Assembly: GCA_046541015.1 (NCBI GenBank) | Contig: JBKHEA010000001.1 | Coordinates: forward strand, 124,001-188,000 | Length of the DNA stretch: 64,000 bases | Direction: 5' to 3' | Source: Liberiplasma sp046541015 | Lineage (GTDB): Bacteria; Bacillota_I; Bacilli_A; Izemoplasmatales; Izemoplasmataceae | Notes under the pieces: model-generated | The model's database searches: none | The model's input: the letters and a program-made list of their open reading frames with translations, nothing else | What the model was told of the DNA's origin: nothing | Made by a program: the position numbers and the translations under genes | Part shown: in pieces, positions 50,954 through 58,973 of the stretch | Layout of the letters: every line of letters starts with the position of its first letter | How positions within the stretch are numbered: position 1 is the first letter of the stretch

Positions 50954-53900
50954 CTATAAACTTTCTAATATACTTACGAGGGCTTTTAAATAGTGATAGT
51001 TTAATTTAAATTTTTCGATTGTGATATGAATTTTTTCTTTTTTATACGCTAAATGAATAAACGGACTAAGTTCACTAATCACCATAAATAGCCGTTCTCC
51101 ATTAATTCGTTTAGATTTTTTCTCAGAAAAAATCAGTTCAAATTTAGAACTTTTATCAAAGACTTTTTCAACCTCGTGATGAATCGCTAAGTTTTCATAT
51201 AGTTTTTCTATCATATAAAGTTCTATCGCTTCATGCATTTTCCCAAAGCGGTCTGTCATTTCTTCTTTTAATAAAATCAGTTCATTGCTTGAAGTTAGTT
51301 TATTAATGCGTTTATGAAAATCAATTCTTAAATCATCATCATTAATATAATCACTTGGGATGGTTTTATTGACTGTAACTTTTAGTTTTTGTTTAATGGC
51401 TTCTTGATCAGTTTGACTTTCTTTTAACACACCTTTTGATCGATCAATTTCTTCTTTTAATATTTCTAAGAATAAATCGATCCCAACACTATCAATAAAC
51501 CCTGATTGTTCTGTTCCAAGTAAATCACCTGCACCGCGGATGGATAAATCTCTTACCGCGATTTTATAGCCACTACCTAGTTCTGTAAATTCTTTGATGA
51601 CTTGCAGGCGTTTTAGCGCTTCATCAGATAATTGTTTATTTTCTTTATACATTAAATAACTATAGGCAATTCGGTTACTTCTTCCTACACGTCCTCTTAT
51701 TTGATAAAGCTGTGAAAGCCCTAATTGATCGGCGTCATGGATGATTAAAGTATTGGCATTTGGAATATCTATTCCTGTTTCTATAATGGTGGTGCTGACC
51801 AATACATCATACTTATAATCTAAGAAATCTTCAATGACTTCTTCTAATCGTAAACGACTCATTTTTCCGTGAGCATAAACAATTCTAGCATCAGGAATGA
51901 GCTTAGAAAGTTTATCTTGAATGCGCTCAATCGATTCTACGCGGTTATATAAGTAAAAGATTTGGCCGTTTCTTGCGAGTTCTCGTTCGATCGCATCTTT
52001 TATGACGTGGTCATTACGTTTTAATACATACGTTTGAATTGGAAATCTATTTTTCGGTGGGGTTTCTAAAAGACTCATCTGTTTTACCCCTGTTATAGCC
52101 ATTTGTAGGGTTCTTGGGATTGGTGTTGCGCTTAGGGATAATACATCAATATTTGCGCGTAATTGTTTAATTTTTTCTTTATGTTCTACCCCAAAACGTT
52201 GTTCTTCATCAATAATAAGTAACCCTAAATCTTTAAATTTAACATCTTTAGATAATAAACGATGCGTACCTAGGACAATGTCAATATCACCTTTTTTAAG
52301 TTTTTCAAGGATTTTTGTTTGCGCAGCTTTTGTCACAAATCGGTTGAGTAACGCACATTTAATCCCATAGCTTTCTAATCGTTCTTTAAAGGTGTAGTAG
52401 TGTTGACGGGCTAAGACTGTCGTTGGGGCTAAATAAGCAACTTGTTTATTATCAAGGGCAGCTTTAAAAGAAGCCCTTAAAGCAACTTCAGTCTTCCCAT
52501 ACCCAACATCCCCACATATTAAACGGTCCATCGGACGTTCATCTTCCATATCTTTTTTGACATCCATAATGGCTGATAATTGATCAGGGGTTTCTTCGTA
52601 TGGGAAATCCGCTTCAAACTGGGTCATAAACTCATTATCTTCGCTGTATTTAAAGCCTTTAACTTGTTCGCGTAAGGCGTAAAGTTTAATCAGTTCATCG
52701 GCAATATCTTTAGCTTTTTTTCGAACGCGTTGTTTGGTTTTGGCCCATTCAGCACTGCCTAATTTATTTAGTTTTGGATGTAAGCCTTCATGCGCTGCGT
52801 ATTTTTGAATAAGGTGAATATTTTCTACAGGAATATATAGCGTGTCATCCCCTTTATATTGAATAACGATATAATCGTTGGTCTGATCTGAGATTGTCAT
52901 TGTTTTAATCTCAAGGAATCTACCAATCCCGTGTTCATAATGCACTAAATAATCGCCTTTTCTTAATTCTTTAATATGATTAATTTTTTTAGTTTCTTTA
53001 AAAACACTTTTATATTTAGCTTGTTTTTTCTCACTTTGTTTATAAATACTATCTTCATTTAAAACGATTAGATTGGTATCAAACCATTCGAAAGATAAGG
53101 GATTACTTGATAATGTCACATTAATTCTATTTGGAAATATTTGGTCGTGTGGTCCAATTCTTTTAATCTCAACAAATTCGTCCATAGCGTTGATAAAATC
53201 ATTCAAACGTTTCTCTTTTTGAATTGTAATTAAAACGGTTGTATGTCGATCATATTTTTTTAATTCTTTGACTAACATATGAAAGTTATTATCATAAAGT
53301 GGGGTCTCTTTAGCTCTTAAAGGCATGGTTAAATGGGCTTTGTTGACATAATCAAGGGGATTTAAATAAATCGCTTTTTCTTGATAAATGCGATCAAAAT
53401 CTTTGATAAATTCAAACCCTAATTTAGGATAATCATTTAAAGTTAACACCCAGTCTCTTAAATCATCAACAATTGTATGAACAGATTTTTTCACATAAGG
53501 ATAGTTCATGTAAATAACTAGTGGCTGATCTAAATAATCGATTAAGCTTTCTAAGGGTTCATTGATAAAACTCATGTATCGCGATAACTGGTCAATCGCT
53601 TCATGGTTTTCTAAATCAGATAATTCTTGAAAAATGCGGTTGGTTGTTTCTTGATCAAAATCGTGGTTGTTTAATGTCTTTAATACATTTTCTTTAATGG
53701 TTTTAAAGGTTTCATCATCATAAAAAAATTCTACTCGTGGAAAAACGTGAAAGGCATTTAATTTATGAAGTGAGCGTTGCGTTTGCGCACTAAAAGTTCT
53801 TATTGAGTCAATTTCTGTATCAAATAAATCAATGCGAATAGGCTCGTTATAATCGGTTAAAAAGATATCGATGATAGAGCCTCTTAAAGAAAACTCCCCA

Positions 53901-54403
53901 ACTTGTTCAACAACATTTGCGCGTTTATAACCGTAAGCGATTAGGGTTTGAACAAATGTATTGATATCAATATCATCGCCTACTTTATAGTTTAATTCAG
54001 CATTTTTATAATACTTTAATGGTAGTAGACTTTTAATAAATCCAGTAGGATGGGTAATGACTTTATGACGTTTACCGTTAAGGATGGTTTTGACGGTTTC
54101 TAAACGTTCAAACTTTAAACTTTCACTCATCGCTAACATTTCAGTTGTAATAAACTCATCTTGGGGATAAAACAATACTTGATCATCAATTTGGCTAAAC
54201 TGATCGTAAATTTTTTGAGCATGATATAAGTTATGGTGCACAATTAATATATTTTTATCTGTCATTGATTCAATTAAACGAATCAATTGGATGTTTAAAT
54301 CATTGAACGTATCATTTAACTCTATTTTATTTTCCTTTAATAAACTTTCTTGAAGTTTTTTATAAAAAGGGGTTGTTTTGATATAATTTAAAAGTTGATC
54401 CAT
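50954..54403 (-). CDS. mfd: Transcription-repair coupling factor Mfd
   Basis: Removes stalled RNA polymerase at lesions and recruits UvrA, encoded at the left end of this window. 1149 residues. UvrB-like N-terminal domains (1-350), the RNA polymerase-interacting domain starting KGDYLVHYEHGIGRFLEIKTM (part YLVHYEHGIGRFLEI), then the RecG-like translocase with GDVGYGKTEVA (about 630), DEEQRFGVEHKEK, LSATPIPRTLQMA and STTIIETGIDIPNANT. The TRCF C-terminal domain ends the chain. GAGGTG precedes the ATG. A GC-rich hairpin lies in the leader. Confidence 0.97.
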   Translation of the reverse strand: MDQLLNYIKTTPFYKKLQESLLKENKIELNDTFNDLNIQLIRLIESMTDKNILIVHHNLYHAQKIYDQFSQIDDQVLFYPQDEFITTEMLAMSESLKFERLETVKTILNGKRHKVITHPTGFIKSLLPLKYYKNAELNYKVGDDIDINTFVQTLIAYGYKRANVVEQVGEFSLRGSIIDIFLTDYNEPIRIDLFDTEIDSIRTFSAQTQRSLHKLNAFHVFPRVEFFYDDETFKTIKENVLKTLNNHDFDQETTNRIFQELSDLENHEAIDQLSRYMSFINEPLESLIDYLDQPLVIYMNYPYVKKSVHTIVDDLRDWVLTLNDYPKLGFEFIKDFDRIYQEKAIYLNPLDYVNKAHLTMPLRAKETPLYDNNFHMLVKELKKYDRHTTVLITIQKEKRLNDFINAMDEFVEIKRIGPHDQIFPNRINVTLSSNPLSFEWFDTNLIVLNEDSIYKQSEKKQAKYKSVFKETKKINHIKELRKGDYLVHYEHGIGRFLEIKTMTISDQTNDYIVIQYKGDDTLYIPVENIHLIQKYAAHEGLHPKLNKLGSAEWAKTKQRVRKKAKDIADELIKLYALREQVKGFKYSEDNEFMTQFEADFPYEETPDQLSAIMDVKKDMEDERPMDRLICGDVGYGKTEVALRASFKAALDNKQVAYLAPTTVLARQHYYTFKERLESYGIKCALLNRFVTKAAQTKILEKLKKGDIDIVLGTHRLLSKDVKFKDLGLLIIDEEQRFGVEHKEKIKQLRANIDVLSLSATPIPRTLQMAITGVKQMSLLETPPKNRFPIQTYVLKRNDHVIKDAIERELARNGQIFYLYNRVESIERIQDKLSKLIPDARIVYAHGKMSRLRLEEVIEDFLDYKYDVLVSTTIIETGIDIPNANTLIIHDADQLGLSQLYQIRGRVGRSNRIAYSYLMYKENKQLSDEALKRLQVIKEFTELGSGYKIAVRDLSIRGAGDLLGTEQSGFIDSVGIDLFLEILKEEIDRSKGVLKESQTDQEAIKQKLKVTVNKTIPSDYINDDDLRIDFHKRINKLTSSNELILLKEEMTDRFGKMHEAIELYMIEKLYENLAIHHEVEKVFDKSSKFELIFSEKKSKRINGERLFMVISELSPFIHLAYKKEKIHITIEKFKLNYHYLKALVSILESL

Positions 54404-54422
54404 GATTCACCTCACGCGTTTA

Positions 54423-54453
54423 GGCGAACAGCCCGTTGATAGGGGGGTTCGCC
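54423..54453 (-). promoter_or_regulatory. GC-rich hairpin in the mfd leader
   Basis: GGCGAAC and GTTCGCC form the outer stem (54423-54429 with 54447-54453), and CCC/GGG an inner stem. There is no T run after it, so it is not a normal terminator. It lies near the predicted 5' end of the mfd mRNA; TATAAA/TATACT elements sit at about 54460-54471. Confidence 0.5.
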
Positions 54454-54484
54454 AAATTATTTATAGTATACCTTATTTTAAGCA

Positions 54485-54510
54485 AATAAAAAACCCTTTT
54501 GATAAGGGTT
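54485..54510 (-). terminator. Intrinsic terminator of pth
   Basis: AACCCTT (54492-54498), TTGAT loop, AAGGGTT (54504-54510), followed leftward by six T. Confidence 0.82.
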
Positions 54511-55057
54511 AATTATACGTAGTCATGATATCGATAAAATCTCTGTCGTTGATAAAATCATCGATGATTGATTTAACCGTTTTAATTACTTGAGTAATGT
54601 GTGTCATTTCTTCTTCATTAAATTTAGATAAGACATAATCTTTAGCATCCATAAAGGGATGTTTATCAATCCCAAATTTAATGCGTTTTAAATCCTTTGT
54701 CCCTAAATGTTGTTGCATACTTCTAATCCCTTTATGGCCACCATCACTACCTTTATAACGTAGTCTAAGCTTTGCCATAGGTAAATCTAAGTCATCATAG
54801 ATAACTAAAATGTCTAAAGGATCTATCTGATAAAAGCTTGCAACCTTAGCGACACTTTCTCCGCTTAAATTCATGTAAGTATGTGGTTTAAGTAATATAA
54901 AATTAGAGCCTTTAACGATTTCTCCAGAAAACTTTTTCTGAAGTTGAAAGGTTAAATTTGCCTGATTTGCATAGTAGTCAAGACACATAAATCCAATGTT
55001 GTGTTTAGTTAAGGCATACGTTTTACCTGGATTTCCTAATCCAACAATGAGTTTCAT
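54509..55057 (-). CDS. pth: Peptidyl-tRNA hydrolase
   Basis: Releases peptides from drop-off peptidyl-tRNA. 182 residues. LIVGLGNPGKTYALTKHNIGF (residues 3-23; catalytic H20 region, part GLGNPGKTYALTKHNIG), LKPHTYMNLSG with the Pth asparagine, and VIYDDLDLPMAKLRLRYKGSDGGHKGIRSM (part GSDGGHKGIRS). Its ATG overlaps the jag stop as ATGA, so it belongs to the rpmH-rnpA-yidC-jag-pth run. Confidence 0.97.
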   Translation of the reverse strand: MKLIVGLGNPGKTYALTKHNIGFMCLDYYANQANLTFQLQKKFSGEIVKGSNFILLKPHTYMNLSGESVAKVASFYQIDPLDILVIYDDLDLPMAKLRLRYKGSDGGHKGIRSMQQHLGTKDLKRIKFGIDKHPFMDAKDYVLSKFNEEEMTHITQVIKTVKSIIDDFINDRDFIDIMTTYN

Positions 55058-55668
55058 TTCTTTTTAGGTTTAATCACTAAATAGCGGTTTGGATGGTCGC
55101 CTTCACTTTTAGTCACAACATCGCGCCACTCAGCTAGTTTAGTGTGGATAATACGACGTTCATAAGCATTCATTGGAGTCAATTTTACAGGAACTTTTGA
55201 ACGGGCAACTTCTTTAGCGGTTTTTGTTGCTAAAATTTCAAGTTGTTTTTTACGGTTTTCTTTATACCCACCAATATCGACTAAAACCATCAAATGTTCA
55301 TCGGTAAAAATATTTAATAAGTTTCTAATATAAAATTGAATGCCTTCTAAGGTTTTTCCGTTTTTTCCAATTAAAACAGGATTTTCATCCGTTTCAACCT
55401 CATAAGTGATTTCATTATTTTCTAAAGACGATGCTTTAATGGTCGCCTTAACACCCATGTTTTCAAATAAATTTTCCAACGTTTCAAGGCCAAGTTTGAC
55501 ATAATCAACCTCTACACGTGCTTTTACGATATAAGATTTTTTTAAACCAAGCAAAGTTTTTTTCTCTTCAATTTCGGTTTTAATATAACGTTTATTGACT
55601 CTAAAGGTCTCAACAGCCTCAGTTAGTGCATCATCTAATGATTTAACTTCATAAGTTATTTCTTTCAA
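55054..55668 (-). CDS. jag: KhpB/Jag RNA-binding protein
   Basis: RNA-binding protein (Jag-N, KH and R3H domains). 204 residues: Jag-N at 1-50 (EVKSLDDALTEAVETF), KH near 60-125 with GKNGKTLEGIQFYIRNLLN, and R3H at the end with LTPMNAYERRIIHTKLAEW. Start choice: AAGGGTG is followed 6 bases later by TTG; the GTG three codons earlier is part of that ribosome site. It directly follows yidC, as in many Bacillota. Confidence 0.93.
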   Translation of the reverse strand: MKEITYEVKSLDDALTEAVETFRVNKRYIKTEIEEKKTLLGLKKSYIVKARVEVDYVKLGLETLENLFENMGVKATIKASSLENNEITYEVETDENPVLIGKNGKTLEGIQFYIRNLLNIFTDEHLMVLVDIGGYKENRKKQLEILATKTAKEVARSKVPVKLTPMNAYERRIIHTKLAEWRDVVTKSEGDHPNRYLVIKPKKK

Positions 55669-55681
55669 AATAATCACCCTT

Positions 55682-56545
55682 TTAAATTCGTTGTTTTTTG
55701 GCTTCTAAACGTGCTAAAGTTTGTTTTCTGTTTATATAAGTTTGTAAGAATTGGAATAAATTCCCAATAATCCAATAAAATGCAATACCTAAACTTGTAA
55801 ATGCGATGGTTACAAGCATGAATGTCATAAAATACATCATATATTTCATGGTTTTTTCAGATTGTTCTTGTTGAGGTGTACGGTATTTTTTATTTTGTAA
55901 TGCCTCAGGTTTGGTCATAGCGTATTTTTGATAACCAAACATGGTTACCCCAACAATGAGCGCTAAGACTAAGAACGTTGCGTTTTGCAAACTGTACCAA
56001 GGCGTAACGGGTTCATCTGTAAAGCTAAACCATAAGAAGTTAAAGTTTAAGTCTTCCGTAAAACGATCAGTTAATGGAATCCTTCTAACGGTTTGATACA
56101 TCGCAATAAAGATTGGCATTTGTAAAAATGGTAAGACACACCCTAATGGGTTAATCCCATATTCTTTATAGATTTGCATCATTTCTTGTTGCATCGCGCG
56201 TTGTGATGCTGGATCGTTTTTACCTTGATATTTTTGTTTGAGTTTTTCAAGTTCTGGTTGTGCAATTTGCATGTTTGTACTTAATGCTGTACTTTTAGAA
56301 TAAATTGGCCATCCTAAAATACGAATGAGTAAGGTTATCGCGATTAATCCTACAACATAATAACCACCTGCTAAATCACTAACAATATAAATTAAGTCAG
56401 CGACGCGTTCAACAATCCATTGAACCCAACCAAATCCGCCACCTTCACCAATAGGCATTTGGTAGTGATCGGTATTACACCCAGATAATGTTGTAACCAC
56501 TAAAAGTAACATAATAACTAAAATGATTTTCTTATTTGTTTTCAT
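55682..56545 (-). CDS. yidC: Membrane protein insertase YidC/OxaA (lipoprotein form)
   Basis: Inserts membrane proteins with or without Sec. 287 residues. A lipoprotein signal ends in TLSGCN (lipobox, Cys 23), as in Bacillus SpoIIIJ. The conserved core starts LIRILGWPIYSKSTALS near 93, followed by the cytoplasmic loop with YKEYGINPLGCVLPFLQMPIFIAMYQ (part GINPLGCVLPFLQMP), then three more helices. The start overlaps rnpA by 14 bases, with GAGGTGG inside rnpA. Confidence 0.95.
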   Translation of the reverse strand: MKTNKKIILVIMLLLVVTTLSGCNTDHYQMPIGEGGGFGWVQWIVERVADLIYIVSDLAGGYYVVGLIAITLLIRILGWPIYSKSTALSTNMQIAQPELEKLKQKYQGKNDPASQRAMQQEMMQIYKEYGINPLGCVLPFLQMPIFIAMYQTVRRIPLTDRFTEDLNFNFLWFSFTDEPVTPWYSLQNATFLVLALIVGVTMFGYQKYAMTKPEALQNKKYRTPQQEQSEKTMKYMMYFMTFMLVTIAFTSLGIAFYWIIGNLFQFLQTYINRKQTLARLEAKKQRI

Positions 56546-56882
56546 TTTCCACCTCGAGAAGATTTTTTTTCATCAATAATGGGACAATCGATGTTTTTAT
56601 TTCTGCAAAAGAGAGTGTTTTTGCATATGGACTAACAATAATGAAAAAATCGTGTTGATGTTTAAGCGGTAAGCTTGAAATAATCATACGTAATCTTCTT
56701 TTCATTAAATTACGCTCATGGGCTTTACCATACTTTTTAGGAACACTCAAAGCAAAACGAAAATACTTAGCATCATGGTTTTTTCTACAGTATAATTTAA
56801 AATACTTATTGCTAGTTACGTTTTTAGTCTTTATGAGTGCTTCAATTTCATCTGATTTTTTTATCCTAAAGATTTTTTTCAG
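56532..56882 (-). CDS. rnpA: Ribonuclease P protein component, apparent CTG start
   Basis: Protein subunit of RNase P, maturing tRNA 5' ends. About 116 residues if initiated at CTG 56882, giving (L/M)KKIFRIKKSDEIEALIK, which fits the usual RnpA start KKxxRIKK. The basic RNR motif reads YGKAHERNLMKRRLRMI. Between the in-frame stop upstream (TAA before the rpmH-rnpA hairpin) and residue 44 there is no ATG, GTG or TTG in frame; the first is a TTG at 56750, which would remove the essential N-terminal half. AAGGGG lies 9 bases before the CTG. It overlaps yidC. Confidence 0.9.
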   Translation of the reverse strand: MKKIFRIKKSDEIEALIKTKNVTSNKYFKLYCRKNHDAKYFRFALSVPKKYGKAHERNLMKRRLRMIISSLPLKHQHDFFIIVSPYAKTLSFAEIKTSIVPLLMKKNLLEVENENK

Positions 56883-56904
56883 ATTAATCAGCCCCTTTTT
56901 AAAC

Positions 56905-56944
56905 GATAAAAAACACCTAAAAAAATATATCTTTTCAGGTGTTT
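56905..56944 (-). terminator. Hairpin with T tract between rpmH and rnpA
   Basis: AAACACCT and AGGTGTTT (arms 56911-56918 and 56937-56944) with inner AAAA/TTTT pairing, followed leftward by TTTTTTATC. It could be an attenuating terminator or a processing site that sets the rpmH to rnpA ratio. Confidence 0.65.
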
Positions 56945-56970
56945 ACAAGTTTTTTTAAGATATGCATTTG

Positions 56971-57105
56971 TTATGCGGTTAATTTTTTACGTCCTTTTAA
57001 TCTACGTCTAGCGATTACTTTGCGTCCACCAACAGTAGACATACGTTCACGGAATCCATGGACTTTAGATCTCTTACGAGCGTTTGGTTGATATGTTCTT
57101 TTCAT
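56971..57105 (-). CDS. rpmH: 50S ribosomal protein L34
   Basis: 44-residue ribosomal protein; the sequence begins MKRTYQPNARKRSKVHGF and ends RLKGRKKLTA, matching the family along its whole length. AGGAGGTG precedes the ATG. First gene leftward of the origin, in the standard rpmH-rnpA-yidC-jag order. Confidence 0.97.
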   Translation of the reverse strand: MKRTYQPNARKRSKVHGFRERMSTVGGRKVIARRRLKGRKKLTA

Positions 57106-57475
57106 GATCAACACCTCCTAATTCATTTGTGAAAAACCATGCTACAACATTATATATAATTAAACTCTTTGTGTCAATAGGTATAAGTTTAAATTTTGAT
57201 TTGCAAAAATTATAAAGTAGTTTTCCACACTTAAAAACGGCTATTTTTAGAACTTTGAACATTTTCATATGTTGAAAAGTGGAAAAGTTAATTTCGCTCT
57301 TTTGTGGAATTGTGGAAAGAGATAAATACGCCTAAATTACGCAAATAAGAATGAATGTTTTCCCCATAGCAAGGCTGTTGATAAAAAAAGTTTTCCACAT
57401 TTTATGTTGATAAAAAATTGTTTTTTTTACGCTTTACATGTGCTAAACTAGTGATAAGTTTTAGGGGTGATTTAG
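57106..57475. other. oriC: Replication origin region (oriC) with DnaA boxes
   Basis: This 370-base gene-free stretch between rpmH and dnaA contains DnaA-box-like 9-mers. These are TTTTCCACA at 57221-57229 and 57391-57399; AGTGGAAAA at 57278; TGTGGAATT at 57303 and the abutting TGTGGAAAG at 57311-57319; and TGTTGATAA (TTATCAACA in reverse) at 57376-57384 and 57405-57413. AT-rich tracts lie at both ends (TTATATATAATTAAA near 57150; T8 near 57420). The dnaA promoter must lie in the last 60 bases. Gene orientation diverges here, supporting an origin. Confidence 0.85.
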
Positions 57476-58849
57476 GTGCAAGAACATATCAGTGTATGGA
57501 ATGAAATAAAAGGGCAACTTGCTGACTCATTTGAAGAAATATCTTATCAAGAGACAATCGCATCGATTGACTCTATTTTTAAAGTTAAAAACAATTATGT
57601 CTATTTACTAGTTGAAAACGAGTTTATTAAAAAGCGCATTGAGATGCTTTATTTAAAGAAAATGAATCGCTTATTAGAAGATCATATGACTGATACTTAT
57701 CGATATAAGCTCATTACTAAGGAACAAGCTGAAAAAGAACTAACGGCGCAAAAATCTTATGAAATTAATACACCTGAATCCAATTTTGGAGCAAATGATA
57801 TTAATTCTAATTTAAATCCTGGTTATACCTTTGATAACTTTGTTGTAGGAAACTCAAACCGTTTAGCGTATACCTCTGCAATCAAAGTTGCTGATCAACC
57901 TGGTGTTGTAGCAAATCCTTTATACATTTTTGGCGATGTTGGGCTTGGTAAAACCCATTTAATGCAATGTGTTGGGAATTATATCTTAGAAAGTGATATC
58001 AATAAACGCGTTGTCTATGTTAAGGCAGATCAATTCGTTGAAGAATTTGTTAGATTAGCAAGTAAAAAGAAATTTGAAGAATTTACTGAGATGTATCGTG
58101 ATGTCGATGTTTTACTTATTGATGATATTCAATTTTTAGCAAAAAAAGAAAAGTCTCAAATTGAATTTTTTAAACTGTTTGAAGTTTTACATCAACAACA
58201 AAAACAAATAGTCATTACCTCTGACCGCAGTGCTAACGAATTAAAAGATATCATGGCTCGTTTAACCTCACGGTTTTTATGGGGCGTTAGCGTTGACATT
58301 AACCGACCGGATTTAGATCATCGCATCAAAATTTTAGAGAAAAAAATGATGGCAGAAACCAGTGAAAAAAATCTTATTCCTCATAAGGTTATTGAATATA
58401 TCGCGAGTGTTTTTGATAATAATGTGCGAGAACTTGAAGGGGCTTTAAAACGTGTTTTATTTTATTGCACAGCTTTTAATTTCGAGTTTAACATTAAAAA
58501 CGCAGAAATTGCTTTAGAAAGTTTAGTTAAACCTAAACGTATGCAAAAAGATTTTGTAAAATCTAAAATTCAAAACTTATTAAGTCTTGTTAGTGACTAT
58601 TATAACATTACAACAACCGATTTAGTTTCTAAAAAACGTACTAGAAACTTTATGTATCCTAGACAAATAGCAATGTATTTAATTAAGACTATTTATGATT
58701 TACCTTATAAAAAAATAGGCACTTATTTTAGCAATCGCGACCACTCAACAGTGATGCATTCCGTTGAAAAAATATTAAACGATATGCAGATCGATCACAA
58801 TGTTAAAATCGATGTTGAAAAATTAACAGTAAAATGTGGAGAAAACTAA
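57476..58849 (+). CDS. dnaA: Chromosomal replication initiator DnaA
   Basis: Binds oriC boxes and melts the origin. 457 residues from GTG, after AGGGGTGA. Domain I 1-85; a short variable linker 85-115; the AAA+ domain begins YTFDNFVVGNSNRLAY (117), with Walker A GDVGLGKTH (153-161) and Walker B VDVLLIDDIQF; the C-terminal domain IV has NRDHSTVMHSV, the DNA-binding signature. First gene right of oriC, followed by dnaN. Confidence 0.98.
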   Translation: MQEHISVWNEIKGQLADSFEEISYQETIASIDSIFKVKNNYVYLLVENEFIKKRIEMLYLKKMNRLLEDHMTDTYRYKLITKEQAEKELTAQKSYEINTPESNFGANDINSNLNPGYTFDNFVVGNSNRLAYTSAIKVADQPGVVANPLYIFGDVGLGKTHLMQCVGNYILESDINKRVVYVKADQFVEEFVRLASKKKFEEFTEMYRDVDVLLIDDIQFLAKKEKSQIEFFKLFEVLHQQQKQIVITSDRSANELKDIMARLTSRFLWGVSVDINRPDLDHRIKILEKKMMAETSEKNLIPHKVIEYIASVFDNNVRELEGALKRVLFYCTAFNFEFNIKNAEIALESLVKPKRMQKDFVKSKIQNLLSLVSDYYNITTTDLVSKKRTRNFMYPRQIAMYLIKTIYDLPYKKIGTYFSNRDHSTVMHSVEKILNDMQIDHNVKIDVEKLTVKCGEN

Positions 58850-58973
58850 AAAAAATCAGCGTTTTTTCCCTAAACTATGGTATAATTATGTATGTAAGAT
58901 TATGTTTTAAACATTTCCACGTAACACCAATAACAATAACTTAAAAACATAATAATTATTAAGAGGTGATTTC
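58850..58973 (+). promoter_or_regulatory. dnaA-dnaN spacer with dnaN promoter
   Basis: TATAAT lies at about 58881-58886 (GGTATAATTATG). The 124-base spacer contains CATTTCCACG, one DnaA-box-like half site, and AATAATTATT. GAGGTG precedes dnaN. No terminator after dnaA was seen. Confidence 0.45.

Noticed and set aside
56532..56750. 72-residue open frame from TTG 56750 as the rnpA gene
   Set aside because: It begins mid-domain (SVPKKYGKAHERN) and lacks the KKxxRIKK N-terminus that is present upstream in the same frame.
57074..57268. 64-residue leftward frame across rpmH and the origin
   Set aside because: Out of frame with L34, which is the real gene, and it crosses DnaA boxes.
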